A stretch of 24,266 nucleotides of DNA from UBA7396 sp034675265. Lineage in GTDB: Bacteria; Patescibacteriota; Gracilibacteria; BD1-5; UBA6164. The notes beneath the pieces are model-generated. The model was not told where the DNA came from. It was given only the letters and a program-made list of their open reading frames with translations, and ran no database searches. Location of the stretch: positions 1-24,266 of the forward strand of contig JAUCDK010000018.1 of assembly GCA_034675265.1 (NCBI GenBank), in the 5' to 3' direction. Made by a program: the position numbers and the translations under genes. Below, piece after piece: positions 19,582 to 24,266 of this stretch (positions within the stretch are counted from its first letter, which is position 1; the number at the start of each line of letters is the position of its first letter).

Positions 19582-20514
19582 ATGAATTATATAGCAATAA
19601 TAGTTTTATTCCTGATATCATTTGACTGAGTATTTGCATCAAATACTCAGTCAAATGATACAGGTGTATCTCATGGAGTGAGTTTTTTATCAAAAATACT
19701 TTCTACAGATGCATTAGTAAATTTTGCTTTTGGTATCTTAGTGTTAGTAGCAACTTTTTTAGTTTCAAAAATACTTTCTGGAAAATTAGAGTCATATTAT
19801 ACCTCTTACAACAAAGATGGAGATCAAACAAAAGAATGATTGTATGGAGTAATTAGTAGAAGTATTAATATTACGGTATGGTTTTTATGAATTACATTGA
19901 TGTTTGGGGTAATGGGGTTGAATGTGGGATTATTTTTATGATGAATTGGATTTTGAATCTGATTTACTATGCAAATATTTCTTTCTAACTTTATCTATTG
20001 AATTGTTATGGTGACACAAGGAACCGTAAGAAATGGAGATTTAATAGAACTCAATGGAGAGGTTTCAAAGGTTGAAAAAGTAAATCCACTTTTTACCGAA
20101 GTAAAAAAACTCAATGGAGTGAAAAGTTTTATACCAAATATTAAATTTTTACAAGATTCATTTTCAAATCTCTATATCAATGAAACTAGAAGATTTGAGG
20201 TAGAGTTTACACTTGATTATACAGCAGATATCCCAAAAGCAAAACTCATTATTGATAAAGTAATAGCTAGTGTTCCAGGAGTAATAGAAAAACCAGAACA
20301 TAAAATATGGCTTACAGGGTTAAGTGAAAATGGGGTAGTCATAAAAGTATTATTTCGGATGAAATCAAGAGATAAAGTATTTACGATTCGTTCTAATGTA
20401 ATAGAAACTCTTAATTTAGCATTTAAACAAGCATGAATATTAGTCGCATTTAATCAAATGACTTTTGTGCAAAGAGATGATATTCAAAGTGATAAATATA
20501 AAGAAAAAAAATAA
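19582..20514 (+). CDS. mscS: MscS-family small-conductance mechanosensitive channel
   Basis: 310 residues, close to classical MscS length. A signal-like first segment (MNYIAIIVLFLISFDGVFAS) is followed by two membrane helices (about 44-66 and 92-112), then the glycine-rich pore helix (about 112-142, GLFLGGIGFGIGFTMQIFLSNFIYG). The beta domain starts TQGTVRNGDLIELNGEVSKVEKVNPLFTEV, and the C-terminal alpha/beta domain includes RRFEVEFTLDYTADIPKAKLIIDKVIASVPGV. The pore-helix glycines are mostly TGA codons. The channel opens under membrane tension to release solutes on osmotic down-shock. It lies six bases after a peptidoglycan hydrolase, and wall cutting and osmotic safety are plausibly linked. 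Bases 19616-19660, within the N-terminal coding part, form a perfect long hairpin (separate entry). Confidence 0.92.
19616..19660 (+). repeat. Perfect 21-bp inverted repeat inside the mscS signal sequence
   Basis: Bases 19616-19636 (core CATTTGACTGAGTATTTG) are the exact reverse complement of 19640-19660, separated by the three bases CAT. It begins 34 bases after the mscS start codon and lies entirely within coding DNA, covering roughly codons 12-27. No T run follows, so it is not an ordinary terminator. In mRNA it would form a very stable stem near the start of translation. Confidence 0.85.
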
Positions 20515-20553
20515 AATAAAAAACATATTTCTTCAGAAATATGTTTTTTATTT
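20514..20553 (+). terminator. Intrinsic terminator after mscS
   Basis: Perfect 18-bp stem: AAATAAAAAACATATTTC (20514-20531) pairs with GAAATATGTTTTTTATTT (20536-20553) around the loop TTCA. Confidence 0.88.
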
Positions 20554-20576
20554 GGTTGCTTATTTAAAAGTACCTA

Positions 20577-20617
20577 ATTTTTATAGTAAAAAATATTTGA
20601 TTTTTATAGTAAAAAAT
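20577..20617 (+). repeat. Two 18-bp direct repeats, 23-bp period
   Basis: ATTTTTATAGTAAAAAAT occurs at 20577-20594 and identically at 20600-20617, five bases apart. The second copy fills the spacer of the best promoter for the AbiEi-like gene. Each copy is itself roughly palindromic. The position suggests operator sites for that gene's own product (inference). Confidence 0.6.
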
Positions 20618-20624
20618 CTATAAT
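20597..20624 (+). promoter_or_regulatory. Promoter of the AbiEi-like gene
   Basis: TTGATT (20597-20602), a 16-base spacer, then TATAAT (20619-20624), 42 bases before the ATG. The second direct repeat overlaps the spacer, and a palindrome (20615-20635) overlaps the -10 box. Confidence 0.55.
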
Positions 20625-20635
20625 TATTATAGATT
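20615..20635 (+). promoter_or_regulatory. Palindrome over the -10 box, candidate operator
   Basis: AATCTATAA-TTA-TTATAGATT is a perfect 9-bp inverted repeat covering TATAAT. A protein bound here would block transcription of the AbiEi-like gene. AT-only composition lowers the weight. Confidence 0.4.
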
Positions 20636-20666
20636 AATTTTAGCTTTATAATAATAAAAAATACGT

Positions 20667-21446
20667 ATGATAAGTTTTGACAAAATTGTTAATAAAATGT
20701 TGAAAAAATGATGAAAAGTGATTTTTAAGGATGATATTTTTGATATTATTGACCCAGAAAAAAAGCCTGAATATACGACTTTAGTGAACAAAACTATCTA
20801 TCTTTTAAAGTCTAAAAATATCATAAAAACCATTAGAAATGGAGTGTATATTATTCCAGATAAACAAGATGAAAAATTAAATGAAATTGATCTTATAGAA
20901 AAATATTATTTCTCTTTTGTGAAAAAATATATTGCAGAAAATGTAGGAAGTGAATATTTTATTTCAGGAAAAAAATCTCTTGAAATCCATTTAAAAAATT
21001 TTTCTATTCCAGAGAAAATTATTATCGTAAATAGAAAATTAAATAAAAAAGTGCTTATTTGAAACTATCAAATTATTTTTAAAACTATTTCTGCTGGAAA
21101 AGTAAATTTATTTCAAAAACTTTCAAAGTTAACCAAAACAGTTTCAATAGAGTGAGTAAACTTTAAAATTTCCAATTTAGAACTTGCTTTAATTGAAACG
21201 TCTCTTATTTCTGATAGTTTGGAAGGAGTTGATATAGAATTGCTTTCCAAGGCAATAAAAAAATATGGAAAATTTTTTCAAACAGAATATTTTTATACTA
21301 TTTGAGAATTGAAATATATCATGGCATTTAATAGATTAAAAGAAATTTCTAAACACATTGATGAAAAATTATATTTAGTTTTTCTTGATATTATAAAGAA
21401 AAATGGAGGGCTTTTTATCTGAGAAGGATTAAGAAAAGTAGTGTAG
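20667..21446 (+). CDS. AbiEi-like antitoxin/transcriptional regulator
   Basis: 259 residues. The N-terminal 65 residues form a winged-helix pattern ending RNGVYIIPD: a helix MISFDKIVNKMLKKGG, then VIFKDDIFDII, then TLVNKTIYLLKSKNIIKTIRNGVY, as in AbiEi-type proteins. After it comes SEYFISGKKSLEIHLKNFSIPEKIIIVNRK, the landmark of the AbiEi C-terminal domain (xYxISGxxALExH). In known AbiE systems AbiEi represses its own promoter through repeats and neutralises the nucleotidyltransferase AbiEii. No AbiEii with its usual nucleotidyltransferase motif is found here. The following gene is unrelated to it by eye and has its own promoter. It stops with TAG, unlike most of the window. Promoter repeats fit self-repression. 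It could be an orphan regulator instead. Confidence 0.65.
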
Positions 21447-21467
21447 AAATACTTTCAGGAAAAAAGT

Positions 21468-21495
21468 TTGCATTTTTTCTCAAAAAGCATATATT
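21468..21495 (+). promoter_or_regulatory. Candidate promoter for the unknown gene after the AbiEi-like gene
   Basis: TTGCAT (21468-21473), a 16-base spacer, then TATATT (21490-21495), 26 bases before the ATG at 21522. If real, the two genes are not strictly one operon. Confidence 0.4.
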
Positions 21496-21521
21496 CAAAC
21501 CTTAACTTCTAAAAAAAATAT

Positions 21522-22307
21522 ATGCTAAAACACTTTTGAACAAGAAATGTTGTAATTTCTGAATCAGAAATTATGAAAAAAGAACCAGTATCTTTTTTTG
21601 CAAAGATACGTGATTTTTGTTCATGAAATGTAAATGCTATTTTAAATCAAAAACAAGTAATGCAATGATATTATTGGACACCAAATGGACTTACAAAATT
21701 GGATAGGACAAAAGTAAGAGCTCACGCGAGTCTTTTATTAGAAGAACAAGATTTTCAAGATGATACAGCTGAATTATTTTTTCATCAAAGAGCTTTTATA
21801 TCTGAACAATGCAGAGAAAATAATAGGTTTAGTTTTATCTGAGAAAAAAATAAAATCATTTCTCAAGATATTAAGATTTTGCTTCAGGAAATAGAAAATC
21901 AAGGAGAAGTTATTACTTCAACAGTACAAATGATGTCTTATTATATCTCAAAATGACATCTTGAGATAGCAATTATTAAAGATGCAGTTATGAAACATTT
22001 CCAGCAAAAAATCTTAGATTTATATAGATTTATACAAAGCCCTATACGTATAAAAATGCAAAATGGGAAAATGGTGAAAATAAGTGAATATAATGATGTA
22101 AATAGAGATTTAAATGATGAACAAAGAGCAATGTTAGCATATGGAATGAAACAATGATTATTAAATTCTACAGAAATTGCAAGAATGGCACGTGCATTAT
22201 ATTTTTCATGAATGGATTTAGAGAATTTTTATTCTCAATCATATGATGAAAATATTTTTAATATATATTTACAATCAATCATAGAAACAGGAAAAAAACC
22301 ACTTTAG
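21522..22307 (+). CDS. Unknown soluble protein, possible partner of the AbiEi-like gene
   Basis: 261 residues, family not recognised. No signal or membrane segment. The first part (about 20-75) reads EPVSFFAKIRDFCSGNVNAILNQKQVMQGYYWTPNGLTKLDRTKVRAH, which may be a helix-turn-helix-like or binding module. The rest is mainly helical with many Gln, Glu and Lys, and the C-terminal 60 residues (DLNDEQRAMLAYGMKQGLLNSTEIARMARALYFSG) look like a helical bundle. No nucleotidyltransferase, nuclease or other toxin motif was seen, so a toxin role is speculation from position only. It ends with TAG at 22305-22307, which is exactly the loop of its terminator. It lies 75 bases after the AbiEi-like gene. Confidence 0.7.
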
Positions 22308-22319
22308 AAGTGGTTTTTT
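22293..22319 (+). terminator. Intrinsic terminator whose loop is the stop codon
   Basis: AAAAAACCACTT (22293-22304) pairs with AAGTGGTTTTTT (22308-22319). The three-base loop is TAG, the stop codon of the preceding gene. Confidence 0.85.
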
Positions 22320-22326
22320 GTTTTTC

Positions 22327-22354
22327 TTGTAATTCAAAAAAAAATAACTATAAT
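22327..22354 (+). promoter_or_regulatory. Candidate promoter for hflX
   Basis: TTGTAA (22327-22332), a 16-base spacer, then TATAAT (22349-22354). A 9-bp hairpin, AAATAAATC (22414-22422) with GATTTATTT (22430-22438), lies in the leader between promoter and gene and is followed by a short T run, so it could attenuate. Confidence 0.45.
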
Positions 22355-22460
22355 TTCGGCATTATTACTTATTTTAAGAATTTGGTAAAATACTAAAAAA
22401 TAAAATAATCAAAAAATAAATCATTTAAAGATTTATTTAATAATTTTTAATGACAAAAAT

Positions 22461-23639
22461 ATGACAAAAAGCTTAAGAGAGCTTGAACAATTTCAACAAA
22501 ATATTGAATATCAAAATGGAGAATTAAGAGTTTTTATTGCGGATGTTTTAGCCCTAGAAAACAGAAATGAAGAAGATATGAAGGCCAGAATGGAAGAAGT
22601 AGAAAATCTTGTAAATACCTATTGATGAGTAGTTATTTTGCAACATATTCAAAAAAGAGGAACACCTGATTATAAAAACTATATTTGATGAGGAAAATTA
22701 GATGAAATTATGGCAGAAATGCAAGAACAAAATGCAAATCTTCTCATTTTATGAAATATTCTAAAACCAATTCAAATTTATAATATCAATGAAAAATTAA
22801 AACCTATTGGAGCAAAAGCTTGGGATAGAATTGATTTAATTTTGAAAATATTTGAAAAAAATGCAAAAACTATGGAATCAAGATTGCAAATTGAACTTGC
22901 ATCTATAAAACATATGTGACCAAGAATTTTTTGAATGAGTGAAGAATTATGAAGTCAATGAAGTGGTTGATCAAAACTTTCAAGATGAAAATGAGAAACC
23001 AATACAGAAATTATGAAAAGACACTTGAAAGAAAGAGAAATACAGATAAAAAAAGAACTCGAACAATATAAAAAAGTAAGAGCAGAACACAGAAAATCAA
23101 GAAGTAAAAAATGACTTAATACTATTTGAGTAGTTTGATATACAAATGCTTGAAAATCAAGTCTTATGAATGTTCTGACTGGAAAATGAGTACTTGCAGA
23201 AAACAAACTTTTTGCTACTCTTTGAACTTCAGTATGAAAAATGTATATTGAAAATAATTATAGTGAAACAGGTGAATTTATCAGACCAAAAGATATTCTT
23301 ATTAACGATACGATTTGATTTATTAGAGATTTACCACCGAATTTGATTCAAGCCTTTGCTTCTACTTTAGAAGATAGTATCGAATCAAATATTTTACTTC
23401 ATGTAATAGATGCTTCTGATCCAAAAATTGATGAAAAAATAAAAGTAGTTGATGATATTTTAAATAAAATAGGAGCAACTCAGGAAAAAGTATATGTTTT
23501 TAATAAAATAGATATGATTTCAAGTGAATATCTTGAGGAGTTAAAAAATAAATTTTCTCATTTACATCCAATATTTATTTCTACTTATTCAGGAACAGGG
23601 ATAGATCAGTTAAAAAATACTATTATCAAAAAATTGTAA
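22461..23639 (+). CDS. hflX: HflX-family ribosome-associated GTPase
   Basis: 392 residues, typical family length. The N-terminal HflX domain (about 1-190) includes the Gly-rich GGGKLDEI and the glycine-rich loop GSQGSGGSKLSRGKGETNTE, then a coiled-coil linker. The GTPase domain has the P-loop GYTNAGKSS (226-234), DTIGF (283-287) and NKID (348-351). HflX splits stalled or stressed 70S ribosomes. Twenty in-frame TGA codons must be Gly, including both P-loop glycines and the G of DTIGF. The switch I region reads FATLGTSVGK, where most family members have FATLDPTTR, an unusual change. The ATG at 22461 is used. A duplicated copy (ATGACAAAAA at 22450) starts a different frame that soon ends. Confidence 0.95.
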
Positions 23640-23643
23640 TTAT

Positions 23644-23672
23644 TTGTTTTTAATAGATTTTTATGATAAAAT
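23644..23672 (+). promoter_or_regulatory. Extended -10 promoter of the DKNYY gene
   Basis: TTGTTT (23644-23649), 17 bases, then TAAAAT (23667-23672) with TG two bases before it. It predicts a start near 23680 and so supports the ATG at 23703, which has AAGG at 23695-23698 as a weak ribosome site. Confidence 0.5.
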
Positions 23673-23702
23673 AGAGATATTATTTTTTAATCTTAAGGTT
23701 AT

Positions 23703-24266
23703 ATGAGTAGTAATGTATGAGAAAATAATAATCATGATTCGTGAATATCGCAATTGAAATATCAAATCCTATTGCTGTGATTACTGGGGACGCTTCTTTA
23801 GCAGTAAAAAATATTTTAACGAGTGATATAGGTATTAATTATATGGTAAAAGATGGACTTGTTTTTTGGAAAGCACATTCAACTCCAATATCTGGAGTTG
23901 ATGTAGATACATTTGAATCAGTTCCATATCCTTTTTCAGGAACATCTCGTAACTATGCAAGAGATAAAAATCATGTGTATTATGCTGGAAAAATATTACA
24001 ATGAGCTGATGTGAAAACTTTTCACTTTATCAAATGACCAGATGGAGCAGAATCTATTTATCCTTCAGATTCAACAGGAAATGTATATGATAATAAAGGA
24101 AATACTTTAAATGTTGATAAAGATTCATTTTGAGTGGCATCACATTTATATTGTTATGATAAATATGGAGTATATTTTATGAATCTTGATGTTACAAAAA
24201 CTGAAGATTTTTCGGATTTAAAACTTCCTATTTCTATTCAAGAAATGATAAAAAATCGTGAAAATA
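23703..24266 (+). CDS. DKNYY-repeat protein, partial, 5' end probably frameshifted
   Basis: The well-supported frame runs from about 23741 to the window edge (174 residues seen) and carries DKNYY-family repeats: NYMVKDGLVFWKAHSTPISGVDVDTF, then YARDKNHVYYAGKILQGADVKTFHF, each a strand-turn unit ending in GxDxxTF. The family is extracellular, of unknown function. This frame opens only with GTG 23741 and has a stop upstream at 23729. The promoter and AAGG point to ATG 23703 instead, but that frame reads MSSNVGENNNHDSGISQLK, then a hydrophobic stretch, and stops at TAG 23799-23801. Joining them needs a -1 shift between about 23732 and 23798. A sequence error, a true mutation or a GTG start are all possible. 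The gene continues past the window. Confidence 0.7.

Noticed and set aside
19616..19660. Hairpin as a transcription terminator
   Set aside because: No T run after the stem, and it is inside a long intact coding frame.
20577..20617. Direct repeats as the start of a CRISPR array
   Set aside because: Only two copies, spacer of 5 bases, A/T-only repeat and no cas gene. The promoter position explains them better.
20667..22307. Complete AbiE toxin-antitoxin operon
   Set aside because: The second gene shows no nucleotidyltransferase motif and has its own promoter candidate, so a full AbiEi-AbiEii system cannot be claimed.

Overview
The window is very AT-rich bacterial DNA in which UGA must be read as glycine (the Candidatus Gracilibacteria / Absconditabacteria code, translation table 25). 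Under the standard code every sizeable gene breaks at in-frame TGA. With TGA as Gly, 22 coherent reading frames appear, and TGA falls on family-invariant glycines: both glycines of the HflX P-loop, the G of its DTIGF box, three RsmI motifs, and the glycines of the KorB thiamine-diphosphate site. All complete genes end in TAA except two neighbours that end in TAG. This points to a small-genome Patescibacteria/CPR bacterium of the BD1-5/SR1 kind. The window has no tRNA, rRNA, CRISPR array or insertion sequence that I can see, and no gene-free stretch longer than 300 bases.

Layout. 1-3806: a two-HKD phospholipase-D-like lipoprotein and an 867-residue membrane-anchored protein of unknown function. 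3870-6421: a small membrane protein followed by a 2-oxoacid:ferredoxin oxidoreductase pair (gamma-alpha fusion plus a short beta subunit). 6486-8883: a FapA/DUF342 protein and a small membrane protein. 8884-9850 (minus): rsmI and a DUF721/DciA-like gene. 9965-11488: a NicO-type metal permease with a built-in calcium-binding repeat region. 11511-14547 (minus): a polyprenyl-phosphate sugar-phosphate transferase followed by a 7TM-transglutaminase-type membrane protein. 14742-16555: a polytopic membrane protein and a YmdB-type phosphodiesterase. 16585-17418: two small divergent genes of unknown function. 17530-20514: a peptidoglycan hydrolase (coiled coil, M23 peptidase, lysozyme-like domain) and an MscS channel. 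20667-22307: an AbiEi-like antitoxin/regulator with a repeat-rich promoter and a gene of unknown function. 22461-23639: hflX. 23703-24266: the start of a DKNYY-repeat protein whose 5' end appears frameshifted.

Most of the content is cell-envelope and housekeeping: wall remodelling, surface polysaccharide initiation, osmotic release, metal transport, ribosome maturation and rescue. Genes sit close together with short, almost pure A/T leaders and weak Shine-Dalgarno signals. Intrinsic terminators are clear, and in two places the best promoter match overlaps the terminator of the gene before it. I see no convincing complete new multi-gene system. The points most worth a second look are the repeat-controlled AbiEi-like gene with no recognisable nucleotidyltransferase partner, the long perfect hairpin inside the mscS signal sequence, the NicO/calcium-repeat fusion, and the frameshift in the DKNYY gene.
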